Of a DNA stretch of 52,239 nt, positions 8,643-17,471 are shown piece after piece. Under the pieces are notes generated by a model. That model made no database searches. It saw only the letters and a list, made by a program, of their open reading frames with translations, and had not been told where the DNA came from. The position numbers and the translations under genes are program-made. The DNA comes from an uncultured Microbulbifer sp. (GTDB lineage Bacteria > Pseudomonadota > Gammaproteobacteria > Pseudomonadales > Cellvibrionaceae). The stretch is taken from the NCBI RefSeq assembly GCF_947498635.1, contig NZ_CANMKV010000031.1, forward strand, positions 1 through 52,239, written 5' to 3'. How positions within the stretch are numbered: the stretch's first letter is position 1; the number at the start of each line of letters is the position of its first letter.

Positions 8643-9908
8643 TTACTCCCTAACACGGTGTACTTTGGAGGGGGCGAAAGAGTCAGCATAGGACGTTTTA
8701 AAGATCCACTCCTGCACATAGGCATAGAGCCGCACTACCCGCATCAGATTGACATAGAGAATACTGTAGCCAATAAGAAAGGGCCAAAGTGCGAAGGTGC
8801 TGAATTTATAGGTGGCGTAGGAGGCGAGGGCAAAGGTGAGACAATCCAGCATAATGAGTACGATTTGGGCTCCGATTAAAATAAACCAGGCATTACTCCC
8901 GTAGCTTACAAACAGCCAAATTAAATAGATGGGTAGCGCTATTGCGGCGACCACATTGAAGATTAAAAACTCAAATTGATGGAAGAACTCTTCGAATTTT
9001 ATGCGGCGCTGAAAAGGATTGATAAAGTGGCGGTACTTGCGGTAGCGCAAACGCACAGCATCCCGCTCCCAGCGGAGCCTCTGGCGAATCAGAGTTAAAA
9101 TATTTGTGGGTACATCCGTATAGCATATGGCCTCCGGGGCAAAGGCGATATCCCAGCCGTAGTTGCGCAGGCGAAAAGTGATGTCCAGGTCTTCGCCTCC
9201 ACCAGAATCAAATCCGCCAATCTGGTCAATGGCGGTCTTCCTAAAGCCGCTGTAGGCACCGGATGCACAGCACATCTGCCGGATCATGGCCAGCGCATGC
9301 CGACCAAGAGAGATACTGATGATGTATTCGATGGTTTGGAAGGCGGTAATCAGGTTGTCGTGGGGATTGCGCACAAACACATTGCCGGAAACCACGCCGA
9401 CTTTGGGGTCTTCAAAAGGCAGCAATACTTCCTTCATGGTGTGGTGCTCAAAGGAGCAGTCGCAGTCCACGGTAATGACGATATCGCCGGTGCAAAAGCG
9501 TATCCCCAGGTTTAATGCGGAAGCCTTGCCGCCTCTGAGCTCCGTAGCGTGAGCCCCCTGGATAAGCCCCCTGGCCAATAAACTGGACATGATTTTTCTG
9601 GTGCCATCGGTGGAGCCATCGCTGACCACAATGATCTCATAGGGTTTGACACTCTGTGCCCAGAGGCTGTGCACACATTTCTCAATCGACTCCTCCTCGT
9701 TGTGACCGGCAATAATGACCGAAATTTTGCCGATTTTCTCTAAGTCCACCTCCTTCTCAATCCTGGAAGCAAAAAAGAAAACCGCGGTAAAAAACGAGAA
9801 GACATACCGAGGCAGTTCCAGAAAGATCACTATCCAGAACATGATAAACAGAGCACCCCGGCTCTGCGCGAACAGAAAGGTGAAGCCGTCGTGGATTGTC
9901 TCCCACAT
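8643..9908 (-). CDS. Processive family 2 glycosyltransferase, copy A
   Basis: 421 aa, a paralogue of the GT2 at 5778-7043 with the same membrane layout. The motif set is conserved: SDGSTDGTR, VDCDCSF, GGGEDLD and QRLRWERDA, followed by the shared block RYRKYRHFINPF and a C-terminal end KVHRVRE identical in both copies. It should be an inner-membrane processive glycosyltransferase. GGTGAG lies 8 nt before the ATG, and the ATG overlaps the stop of a 31-aa ORF (TAATG). Retention of two synthases flanking one TackOD1 protein suggests a heterodimer, two alternating sugars, or duplication with specialisation. Confidence 0.9.
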   Translation of the reverse strand: MWETIHDGFTFLFAQSRGALFIMFWIVIFLELPRYVFSFFTAVFFFASRIEKEVDLEKIGKISVIIAGHNEEESIEKCVHSLWAQSVKPYEIIVVSDGSTDGTRKIMSSLLARGLIQGAHATELRGGKASALNLGIRFCTGDIVITVDCDCSFEHHTMKEVLLPFEDPKVGVVSGNVFVRNPHDNLITAFQTIEYIISISLGRHALAMIRQMCCASGAYSGFRKTAIDQIGGFDSGGGEDLDITFRLRNYGWDIAFAPEAICYTDVPTNILTLIRQRLRWERDAVRLRYRKYRHFINPFQRRIKFEEFFHQFEFLIFNVVAAIALPIYLIWLFVSYGSNAWFILIGAQIVLIMLDCLTFALASYATYKFSTFALWPFLIGYSILYVNLMRVVRLYAYVQEWIFKTSYADSFAPSKVHRVRE

Positions 9909-10003
9909 TAGAGCGGCTCACCATTGAGGGGGGCTTGGGGCTGCTTATGGGGGGAGCAACTTAAGAGGTCGTCGTAGGAATGGCTCTCTCTGAGCCTGAG
10001 CAT
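9908..10003 (-). CDS. Small leader ORF (31 aa) of the polysaccharide operon
   Basis: ATG at 10003 is preceded by GGAGGAATAACC, a near-perfect Shine-Dalgarno with good spacing. The ORF ends in TAATG, overlapping the start of the GT2 gene. The product begins MLRLRESHSYDDLL and is polar and proline-rich at the end, with no signal peptide or membrane helix. It could be a real small protein or a leader whose translation feeds ribosomes to the GT2 start. Evidence is the ribosome-binding site and overlap only; no homologue is known to me. Confidence 0.6.
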   Translation of the reverse strand: MLRLRESHSYDDLLSCSPHKQPQAPLNGEPL

Positions 10004-10277
10004 GGTTATTCCTCCAGCTACGAGGTTAACCTGGTGGTCATTAGTGTCGACTTAATACATCTTTCAGGGCGCTTTAACCCCATTGATACGATAGATCAAG
10101 ATGAGCAAGACGCCAAGAGATAGAGCCCAAGCAGCGCTGGCGCCCTGGGGCAGTTTGGCTGGGCAATTGGCCATTGCTTTGTTGCGTCACTCACTGCCTT
10201 TGGTCATTGTCCAGGCAGGCCCAATCCCGCTTGGTAGTTGAACCTAGATTTCCAACATAAGCGCCACCTATGGTTCA
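10004..10277. other. Intergenic region upstream of the polysaccharide operon
   Basis: 274 bases hold the Shine-Dalgarno of the 31-aa ORF (10006-10015) and presumably the operon promoter. I could not pick a convincing -35/-10 pair, and no further ORF with a ribosome-binding site was seen. Confidence 0.4.
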
Positions 10278-11534
10278 TTATTTGATCAGGAGCGGCTCCG
10301 AGAATGGGTTGCCGCGAATACCATGTGTCCGTCCTTGCACGCTGGCAAACTCATTAGCCCAACCAATGATTAGTCTGACACTATTTGCGGCATCCTCCAG
10401 CATGGCCGACTGTTCTGAGTTCAATCTTAGCCAGGCACTTTGATTCTTATTAGGTGTTACATAGGCTGATAGGACTTTGTCAAATTCCGCACCAGTAATA
10501 ATGTGTGAAGCAACCCTAACTCTCAGTGCTTCAGACATTGCTTTGCGGAAATGAACAACTCGGCTTGGGTGGAGCTTCCCCATCTCTTCTAGCATGGATA
10601 GCTGGGCTAGAGAGCTGACTTCGTCGACATCATAGAACCAGGCAAGTCCTTTCAGTATAAATTGTGGGGCTCGATAAAACTCACGCTTTACACGTTTAAT
10701 ATCTGAATAGGGCGCGGGTGGCTGGAAATTTTTATCATTAATGGCAACCTGCATAGCCTGCAGTCCCTGTTTTCTCTTCCTTGAAAGCAGCGTGTTAGAG
10801 CCAAATTCAATAGCTTGCTGACCTAAAACAAATTTAACTTCATCAACCAACTCTCTGTGTAACTTTGGATTGCCAAAAGCGTGAGCACATTCCTGAAGTC
10901 CGCTCACAATGTGTTTTCGTAGGTTTCGTTTAGGGTCACTTGGATACCGGTAGTACTCCTCGAGAAGCCCGCTAAGGGCCGATGTGGTATTAGTAAGGTC
11001 AAAAATAATACCGTCTTTTTTGATTAGGCCATCCCTGTTGTTTCTCTCCATCCATTTCTTTGTAACCATTCCCAGTGGATTTAGTCCTCCGGTACAAAAA
11101 ACAAAACCTTTGCCAGGGCGGAGTGTTTTGACGCGGCTATCATTGATATCGTCCAATCGTTTTTTAACGGCAAGGTTGATATTTTTCCACTGTTTTTTTT
11201 GATTCTGGGTGATTTTGGGCACTACGATAAATGCATCCAGATCTGATTGAGGGCAAGCTTCACTCCTGGCACCAGAGCCCGTTATGCAAAAGGAAAAATC
11301 GGAAGGACAACCATGAGTTGTAAATTGGTCTTCATATAACCGCTCAATAAATGCAACCAGTTTCTTTGTCCATGAGGACATCATTTGCCAAGCGGTTTTA
11401 TGGTTATCAAGCATTGCCTTGATTTCAGATCTTTGACTATCTAAAAAATCTGCCAGGCAGTGCGTACACGTATTTGTTAAAGCCCCGTTTAGTGTCGGAC
11501 CAGGGCACAATTGGTTGTTGTGGTTGCAAGGCAT
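10278..11534 (-). CDS. Protein with nucleotidyltransferase fold and Cys-rich N-terminus
   Basis: 418 aa. Residues 84-102 read ITGSGARSEACPQSDLDAF, the GS-x-AR-x-E...SDxD signature of a Pol-beta/DUF294-type nucleotidyltransferase, with Asp98 and Asp100 as likely metal ligands. The N-terminus carries Cys3, His5, Cys10, Cys23 and Cys26, spaced like a small zinc site. The remaining 300 residues are mostly helical and unrecognised; GlnD-type proteins also join this fold to helical domains, but no ACT, CBS or HD domain is visible. The substrate is unknown. The gene is single, with a strong hairpin (11595-11622) between it and the cupin gene upstream. Confidence 0.6.
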   Translation of the reverse strand: MPCNHNNQLCPGPTLNGALTNTCTHCLADFLDSQRSEIKAMLDNHKTAWQMMSSWTKKLVAFIERLYEDQFTTHGCPSDFSFCITGSGARSEACPQSDLDAFIVVPKITQNQKKQWKNINLAVKKRLDDINDSRVKTLRPGKGFVFCTGGLNPLGMVTKKWMERNNRDGLIKKDGIIFDLTNTTSALSGLLEEYYRYPSDPKRNLRKHIVSGLQECAHAFGNPKLHRELVDEVKFVLGQQAIEFGSNTLLSRKRKQGLQAMQVAINDKNFQPPAPYSDIKRVKREFYRAPQFILKGLAWFYDVDEVSSLAQLSMLEEMGKLHPSRVVHFRKAMSEALRVRVASHIITGAEFDKVLSAYVTPNKNQSAWLRLNSEQSAMLEDAANSVRLIIGWANEFASVQGRTHGIRGNPFSEPLLIK

Positions 11535-11594
11535 CGGTTACCCCAAGTGAGAAAAGACATTTTTTGTACTATAAGCGAGGTTTAGTCGATTTTA

Positions 11595-11622
11595 GCACCA
11601 TCTTCTTACAAGAAGATGGTGC
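11595..11622. terminator. Strong 12-bp perfect hairpin
   Basis: GCACCATCTTCT (11595-11606), TACA loop, AGAAGATGGTGC (11611-11622): a perfect 12-bp inverted repeat between the cupin gene and the nucleotidyltransferase-like gene, both on the minus strand. No T-run follows on either strand, so it may be a terminator of weak type, an RNA processing site or a protein-binding dyad. Confidence 0.5.
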
Positions 11623-11697
11623 CTGAAGTGTGGGCGAACGCTCATTTTGCTAGAAACTTGGGATGAGAGTATGGTTAACCGCTCTGATAAGTTGAGG

Positions 11698-12150
11698 TCA
11701 CTGTTTATTCTTCTCCGGCTCATCTTTATAAATGGTATTGGCAACACCCTTTATCCCCGAGTAGAAGATAATAAGGCTAACCGGGTTAACACCCTCGTTA
11801 CGTCCATAATGCCACTTATCGGTAACCTCGATATAAGCCCTCCCCTCATCCAGAGTGACGGTTTCCTTTCGATCTAATAAAGTAACCTTCAGCGATCCCT
11901 TGGCGACATAGACCCCATTAAGTACCGGGTGTTTATGCACAGGAAGGCGTGCACCGGGGGCGATTGTTACTTGTACGATGCTAAGCTCGGGTTGTCCTTC
12001 TTTTGGCGCGGGTAGAGTATCGCCAGCCCAGTCCTTGGTAGAGGCAACCAGGGTTTTAAATGTTACCCCTTTGATACTCTCCTGTAGTTGCGCGCTCAGT
12101 GGTAGCAACAAAAAGACCAGTAGGGTAATGATGGATTTCCATTGAGACAT
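11698..12150 (-). CDS. Exported cupin-domain protein
   Basis: 150 aa from the ATG at 12150; upstream in-frame ATGs at 12165 and 12183 are possible. A signal peptide (KSIITLLVFLLLPLSAQ) sends it to the periplasm. The rest is a single cupin barrel: IAPGARLPVHKHP is cupin motif 1 with its two His ligands, followed by YVAKGSLKVTLLD, GRAYIEV and KWHYGRNEG. Small exported cupins of this type are common and mostly uncharacterised. No enzyme function can be assigned. It lies between the thiolase gene and the 11595-11622 hairpin. Confidence 0.75.
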   Translation of the reverse strand: MSQWKSIITLLVFLLLPLSAQLQESIKGVTFKTLVASTKDWAGDTLPAPKEGQPELSIVQVTIAPGARLPVHKHPVLNGVYVAKGSLKVTLLDRKETVTLDEGRAYIEVTDKWHYGRNEGVNPVSLIIFYSGIKGVANTIYKDEPEKNKQ

Positions 12151-12213
12151 AATGAGCTTTCTCATAAAGGGTGGAGCGTACATCCGTGAAACCTGAACGA
12201 CCTTCGACTTTTT

Positions 12214-13392
12214 TTATGAGCGCTCCAAGTACGCCGCAGTTGCCATACCACCCGCCGTGCAGACGCCGATAATCGCTTTATGTTTATTCCGCCTATCCAG
12301 CTCCATTAAGGTGGAGCCAAGATAGCGAATTCCGGACATACCATAGGGGTGGCCGAGAGCAATGGCCCCACCATTGACATTGGTTATCTCCCAGGGCGTG
12401 TCCAGTTCCGCTTGGTTGAAAAGCGTGGTAACCGCGAAGGCTTCGTGCAACTCCCAAAGGTCAATATCGCCCATGGCAAGACCGTGATGTTTCATCAGGC
12501 GCTGAATGGCTGGCGCCACGGCAATGCTCATTTCCTTGGGGGCTACCGCAGCCAGCTGCATCCCCCGGAATAAGCCGAGAACAGTTAGGTTTTTCTGTGC
12601 GGCTAGCTCAGCATCCATCATGACGACAGCCGCTGCACCATCGGAAAGCTGTGAGGCATTGCCCGCGGTTACGGTACCTCGCGCATTGACTGGCTCTAAG
12701 CTGGATAGCCCCTCTAAGGTGGTGCCGGGGCGGGGACCTTCATCTTCTGTCAGTAATACCGTCTTTTCGGAAATCTCCCCGGTCTCTTTGTCTTTTACCG
12801 ACATCACCGTCTCGAAGGGGGTGATCTCCTGAGCCAATTTACCCGCGCTGATCGCTGCGGCGACTCTCTTTTGCGATTCCACCACATAAGCGTCTTGCGC
12901 TTCCCGCCCGATAGCGTATCGATCCGCAACGTAATCCGCGGTTTGGATCATGGTCCACCAAACACCGGGAAACTGATGCTGAAGGGGCTCATAGACAAAG
13001 TGGTTCAGGTTCAAATTGAATTGCACGAGACTGATGCTTTCTACACCGCCGGCAATACCGACCTGCATCTCTCCGTTGGCGATTCGGTTTGCCACGATTG
13101 AGGCGGCATTCAGGCCGGAGCCACAGTAGCGGTTAATCGTCAGTCCGGGGACACCGGTACCGCAGCCGGAAAACAGGGCGGCATTACGCGCGATGTTGTG
13201 CCCGGTGGCCCCTTCAGGGAGCCCACAACCGAGTACGACATCCTCGACTACCTGTGGGTCCAGGCCTGCTCTAGCAGTCACTTCCCGAATGACATGGGCA
13301 GCCATGGGAATACCATGGGTCTGGTTGAGTGCACCGCGTCTTGCCTTGGCAATGGCGGTTCTACAGTAGGCGACAACGGCGACATCTCGCAT
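12214..13392 (-). CDS. Thiolase (acetyl-CoA C-acyltransferase)
   Basis: 392 aa, the normal thiolase length. The acyl-accepting Cys90 sits in NRYCGSGLNAAS, the histidine motif is GHPYGMSG (His348), and the second catalytic Cys378 is in GVCTAGGM. WELHEAFAV is the conserved NEAFA-type motif with an unusual H. It should catalyse thiolytic cleavage of 3-ketoacyl-CoA or the reverse condensation. No FadB-like partner is adjacent, so it may serve a side pathway. Thiolase II (degradative) is more likely than PhaA-type, but sequence alone does not settle this. Confidence 0.9.
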   Translation of the reverse strand: MRDVAVVAYCRTAIAKARRGALNQTHGIPMAAHVIREVTARAGLDPQVVEDVVLGCGLPEGATGHNIARNAALFSGCGTGVPGLTINRYCGSGLNAASIVANRIANGEMQVGIAGGVESISLVQFNLNLNHFVYEPLQHQFPGVWWTMIQTADYVADRYAIGREAQDAYVVESQKRVAAAISAGKLAQEITPFETVMSVKDKETGEISEKTVLLTEDEGPRPGTTLEGLSSLEPVNARGTVTAGNASQLSDGAAAVVMMDAELAAQKNLTVLGLFRGMQLAAVAPKEMSIAVAPAIQRLMKHHGLAMGDIDLWELHEAFAVTTLFNQAELDTPWEITNVNGGAIALGHPYGMSGIRYLGSTLMELDRRNKHKAIIGVCTAGGMATAAYLERS

Positions 13393-13714
13393 AAGTCAGA
13401 TCCTGAAAGAGAGGGCGAATTTTTATACAGTAGATCAGTTATTGTTTATTGGAATTTCTTTGAAGTGGATAGATTACGTGAAGAAAATGGGGGTAAAAGA
13501 GGAATTCTTGGGGGCTACTTTAGGCATAAAAGTGTAGCTGTCTAAACGATCAAGGATGATATTTGTTACTTTTATAAGGTCTTATTGGATAATAATTCAT
13601 CAAAAAGTCTCTTTTTGTAGAATAACCCGACTTCTTTGTTGGTACGTTCTCCTATAAAATGCGCGCCACTTCATATTATTTGAATTCTAAATAACAAACA
13701 GGAAGTTGGGGTTT
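13393..13714. other. Intergenic region, thiolase/PhoD divergent promoters
   Basis: 322 AT-rich bases between divergent genes. A TATAAA-like -10 occurs at about 13655 toward PhoD, and AGGAAG lies 9 nt before the PhoD ATG. No further ORF with a ribosome-binding site was seen. A Pho box was not found by eye. Confidence 0.4.
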
Positions 13715-15424
13715 ATGACTGTCTCTCGTCGCACATTTGTCCAGGCAATGGGGCTTGCGCTGCTAACACCGTTTACCGTTCGCTCTCTGGCGGCCAGCAA
13801 TAGTGAAACCTATGCACGCTTTAACCTGAGTGGGAGTCCATCGGGTTATGACATAGACCAGGATGGCTTGCTCTTTGATTTGTCTGTTGCCTCGGGCGAC
13901 CCCAGCCAGACCGGGGTTGTGCTCTGGACCCATATCAACCCGGCAGCCCATGTGCCCGGTGAAATCCTGTACGTTGATGTGGCCCTGGACGAGGCGTTTA
14001 CTCAGCCGGTTTTAAGCCTTCAGGTGAATGCCGAGGACATCAGTGCGGACCGGGATTACACCGTAAACCTCGATCTGGAAGGGTATCTTTCCCCCAGCCA
14101 GCGTTATTACTACCGCTTTAAGTACGGTGTCTTGTGCAGCCGCACCGGCCGCTGCCACACTCTACCCACGGGCGGCCTGGAAAGTATCAAGATGGCCGTG
14201 GTGACCTGCCAGGATTACACCACCGGTTATTACAACGCCTATAACCACCTGGCGGATGAGGATGTACACTGCGTTTTGCACCTGGGTGATTTTATCTATG
14301 AGTATGCGCAATACGAAGGTTTCGAAGATGCCATTGTTCACCCATTAAGCCTGCCTTCCGGCGGTAACGTGGCGATGGACCTTGAGGATTACCGTCACAT
14401 TTACCGGGAGTACCGCAAGGATAAAAATCTGCAGCGTGCCATGGAAATGCATTCCTTTATCATTACTTGGGATGATCATGAAACCGCAGATAACGCCTAT
14501 TGGGACTACGAGCGCGATACCTTAGGTGTGCCTTCCCATCCCTTCCAAACCGGAGATAACAACCCGGAGCAATTGCGTCAGCTGCGCCGCGACGCGCAAC
14601 AGGCCTGGATTGAATATGTACCTGCGCGTGTGAAAGTCGACGAGGCGGCCAGTCACGCCTTTGACTATTTACAGATCTATCGCGCCTTCCAGTTTGGCGA
14701 TCTGGTAGACCTGTACATGACGGATAGCCGTACCTATCGCACTAAAGAGCCCTGCAAAGATGGCAGTGCCTGGGAGAACTACTGGTGCACCGACTATGAA
14801 AAGAAATCCCAAACCATGTTGGGTAAAACCCAGCGCGATTGGCTGATCGATGGCATTGTCAATTCTTCGGCGCGCTGGAAAGTCTGGGGTAATCAGACCT
14901 TATTGGCGCAACTGGCCGGCACCGCTCTGGGGCAGCCACTGGTCTTTGCCAATTACGATGCCTGGGATGGATATCAGTGGGAACGTGAAAAGATACTCTC
15001 CAGCATTAAAGACAGCAGTACCGATAATTTTGTTGTTTTGACCGGGGATCTGCACACCAGCATTGCCTCTTATCTGAAAGTGAACTTTAACAAGATCAGC
15101 AACTGGAACTACGATAACCTGGTGGGCATTGAGCTGATGACCCCATCGATCTCCTCACCGAATTTAAACGATACGGTGGAAAGGGGCCGAGATGTAGGTG
15201 CTGTATTCACCTCTCTACTCAATGGTGGTGTGCAGGTGAATAACCCGCATATTAAAGATTTCTCCAGCGCTATATATGGTTACGCGGTCATTGAATTCAA
15301 CCACAATGAGCTGAATTGGACCGTTTACAATATTGATAAGAAATCTGACAACCCTTCGACCAAGAAGAAGACGTATAAAAAGTTCAACTATGAACCGAAA
15401 GATATGTGGCTTACCGAGCAGTAA
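13715..15424 (+). CDS. phoD: Alkaline phosphatase D, Tat-exported
   Basis: 569 aa from the ATG at 13715 (AGGAAG 9 nt upstream); a TTG at 13706 is in frame but less likely. The N-terminus carries a twin-arginine signal, SRRTFVQ followed by a hydrophobic stretch, so the folded enzyme is exported by Tat. PhoD-family features follow: an N-terminal beta domain (FDLSVASGDPSQTGVVLWTH), then metal-ligand motifs LHLGDFIYEY, ITWDDHETADNAYW and LTGDLHTS. PhoD is a Ca/Fe-dependent phosphodiesterase/monoesterase that releases phosphate from phosphoesters in the periplasm. The gene is monocistronic, with an intrinsic terminator at 15450-15486. Confidence 0.92.
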   Translation: MTVSRRTFVQAMGLALLTPFTVRSLAASNSETYARFNLSGSPSGYDIDQDGLLFDLSVASGDPSQTGVVLWTHINPAAHVPGEILYVDVALDEAFTQPVLSLQVNAEDISADRDYTVNLDLEGYLSPSQRYYYRFKYGVLCSRTGRCHTLPTGGLESIKMAVVTCQDYTTGYYNAYNHLADEDVHCVLHLGDFIYEYAQYEGFEDAIVHPLSLPSGGNVAMDLEDYRHIYREYRKDKNLQRAMEMHSFIITWDDHETADNAYWDYERDTLGVPSHPFQTGDNNPEQLRQLRRDAQQAWIEYVPARVKVDEAASHAFDYLQIYRAFQFGDLVDLYMTDSRTYRTKEPCKDGSAWENYWCTDYEKKSQTMLGKTQRDWLIDGIVNSSARWKVWGNQTLLAQLAGTALGQPLVFANYDAWDGYQWEREKILSSIKDSSTDNFVVLTGDLHTSIASYLKVNFNKISNWNYDNLVGIELMTPSISSPNLNDTVERGRDVGAVFTSLLNGGVQVNNPHIKDFSSAIYGYAVIEFNHNELNWTVYNIDKKSDNPSTKKKTYKKFNYEPKDMWLTEQ

Positions 15425-15449
15425 TCCACACCACCAATAGTTATTTTCC

Positions 15450-15486
15450 AGAATCGCCACTTTGCTTAAGAGTGGCGATTCTTTCC
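15450..15486 (+). terminator. Intrinsic terminator after phoD
   Basis: AGAATCGCCACT (15450-15461) pairs perfectly with AGTGGCGATTCT (15471-15482) around a 9-nt loop and is followed by TTCC. It lies 25 bp past the phoD stop. Confidence 0.85.
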
Positions 15487-15677
15487 GCTCCGTTCTGGCG
15501 AGCTTTTCTCTCGCTTGTCTTTCCTATACGCATTTATCCTTATTGGCCTATCTAATTGATCCATATGCCTCGGTTGATTAATGGTCAGCCGTAACCTATA
15601 CACTCGGGAAGCTTATCGCCGGCCCAGTAACTCAGAGCGTCTGCTAATTTCTTGCCACCGGTTAAAAGGAAAGAATC

Positions 15678-17111
15678 GTGCTGCAAAAGGCCTACCCCTA
15701 CTACCTAGCAAATGAGGCGGTTTTCGCCAATAAAGATCTTGTGGTTACGGATAAGTACTCTGGTGAAGTTGCAGCTCATGTGGCCATTGCGGATGCCAAA
15801 ATCATTGATAGTGCGATTGATTGGGCGCTTTTGGCTGAAAAACCTATGGCAAAGCTGCCACCTTATCGCCGCCAGGATGTACTTAATCACTGTGTAAAGC
15901 GCTTTCATGAGCGCTTTGAAGAGCTGGCGGAGTCGTTGTGTATTGAAGCCGGTAAGCCAATTCATGATTCTCGTGGTGAAGTGACACGCCTGATCGACAC
16001 TTTTCGGGTTGCCGCTGAAGAGTCTGTCCGTATCAATGGTGAGATTATCAACCTTGAAATTTCCAAGAATACCAGGGGCTACCGGGGGTATGTGAAACGT
16101 GTGCCAGTGGGCGCCTGCTCCTTTATTTCGCCTTTCAACTTTCCATTAAATCTAGCTGCACACAAAGTGGCTCCTGCCATTGCCTCTGGTTGTCCTTTTG
16201 TACTGAAGCCTGCGAGTAGAACGCCGATCGGTGCACTGATCATTGCCGAGGTTCTGGCGGAAACCGACCTGCCCAAGGGCGCTTTTTCGGTACTTCCCTG
16301 TCACCGAGAGGGTGCCGACTTATTTACCGTGGATGACCGCTTTAAGTTGCTCAGCTTTACTGGGTCACCTGCGGTGGGCTGGGACTTAAAAGCCAGGGCA
16401 GGGCGTAAGAAGGTTGTTTTGGAGTTGGGCGGTAATGCAGCCTGTGTGATCGATGAGAATACGGACCTGGATGATGCCGTACAGCGCCTGATCTTTGGGG
16501 CCTTCTACCAATCTGGACAGAGCTGCATTGGGGTGCAGCGTATCTATGGCCATAAAAGCCTCTATGAGGAGTTAAAACAGCGTTTAGTAGAGAGGACGAG
16601 GAAACTCAAGAAAGGGGACCCGAAGGAGGAGGGGACTTTTATTGGCCCGATGATCTCCGAAGGAGAGGCCAAGCGACTGCAGGGTTGGGTTAATGAGGCG
16701 ATTAAAGACGGAGCCACGCTTTTGTGTGGTGGCGGCCGTGATGGCGCCATGCTTGACCCCACGCTCTTAGAAAACGTGCCCCACGAGTGTTCTGTCGTTC
16801 AACAGGAAGCCTTTGGCCCTGTGGCCGTATTGGAGCCATTTGATGATTATGATGAGGTATTGGAACGAGTGAATAACAGTGCCTTTGGCTTACAGGCAGG
16901 GGTCTTTACCAAAGACTTATATCGGGCACAAAAAGCTTGGGATACCTTAGAAGTTGGGGGCGTTGTGATTGGTGATGTACCTAGCTGGCGAGTGGACAAC
17001 ATGCCATATGGCGGCGTAAAGGATTCCGGCCTGGGTCGAGAAGGGGTACGCTGGGCAATTGCGGATATGACAGAAGAGCGTTTGATGGTAGTGCGTGAAA
17101 TTGGAGATTAG
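15678..17111 (+). CDS. NAD(P)-dependent aldehyde dehydrogenase
   Basis: 477 aa from GTG at 15678, with AAAGGAAAG upstream. Catalytic residues are all visible: Asn154 in SPFNFPLN, Lys177 in VLKPAS, Glu249 in LELGGNAA, and the nucleophile Cys283 in GQSCIGVQR. The Rossmann motif FTGSPAVGW and the C-terminal GGVKDSGLGREG are present. It oxidises an aldehyde to the acid, or with CoA if of the acylating type. The sequence reminds me of the phosphonoacetaldehyde/lactaldehyde/glyceraldehyde dehydrogenase branch, but no phosphonate genes are near. The gene appears monocistronic. Confidence 0.9.
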   Translation: MLQKAYPYYLANEAVFANKDLVVTDKYSGEVAAHVAIADAKIIDSAIDWALLAEKPMAKLPPYRRQDVLNHCVKRFHERFEELAESLCIEAGKPIHDSRGEVTRLIDTFRVAAEESVRINGEIINLEISKNTRGYRGYVKRVPVGACSFISPFNFPLNLAAHKVAPAIASGCPFVLKPASRTPIGALIIAEVLAETDLPKGAFSVLPCHREGADLFTVDDRFKLLSFTGSPAVGWDLKARAGRKKVVLELGGNAACVIDENTDLDDAVQRLIFGAFYQSGQSCIGVQRIYGHKSLYEELKQRLVERTRKLKKGDPKEEGTFIGPMISEGEAKRLQGWVNEAIKDGATLLCGGGRDGAMLDPTLLENVPHECSVVQQEAFGPVAVLEPFDDYDEVLERVNNSAFGLQAGVFTKDLYRAQKAWDTLEVGGVVIGDVPSWRVDNMPYGGVKDSGLGREGVRWAIADMTEERLMVVREIGD

Positions 17112-17471
17112 GTGTTTAGAGACTCAATGTTTCCCTATATGCATTGGTAGATTTATTGGTGTGTTTGTGCAGATCATCGTGTCTATGTCAGTGCATTGAT
17201 TCTAAATGTGGAGGGTATCAAAGCACTTAGCAGTTTTGATTTATGCATTATACGCAATAGAGGGCGTTCATTAGGGCCAATTGCGAGTAGGTTTTGGGGT
17301 TTCTTTTAGATTTGGGTTCCATCATCGAGGAGACCTTTGAATAATTCTGTGAGGCCTCTGATTTTCAGAGCGCTTCGCAATCAATGCACGCACTTGCGAA
17401 AAGGTCTAGACCTTCCAAGAAGTCGCAACATCGAGTGAGAATCGCTCAGAAAACCCCGACTGTATTATTCC
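17112..17471. other. Intergenic region with short palindromes
   Basis: 360 bases between convergent genes with no credible ORF. They contain the perfect 14-bp palindrome AAGGTCTAGACCTT (17401-17414) and an imperfect dyad TTCGCAA...TTGCGAA just before it (about 17374-17400). These may act as a bidirectional terminator or structural element; no T-run supports a standard terminator. Confidence 0.4.
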
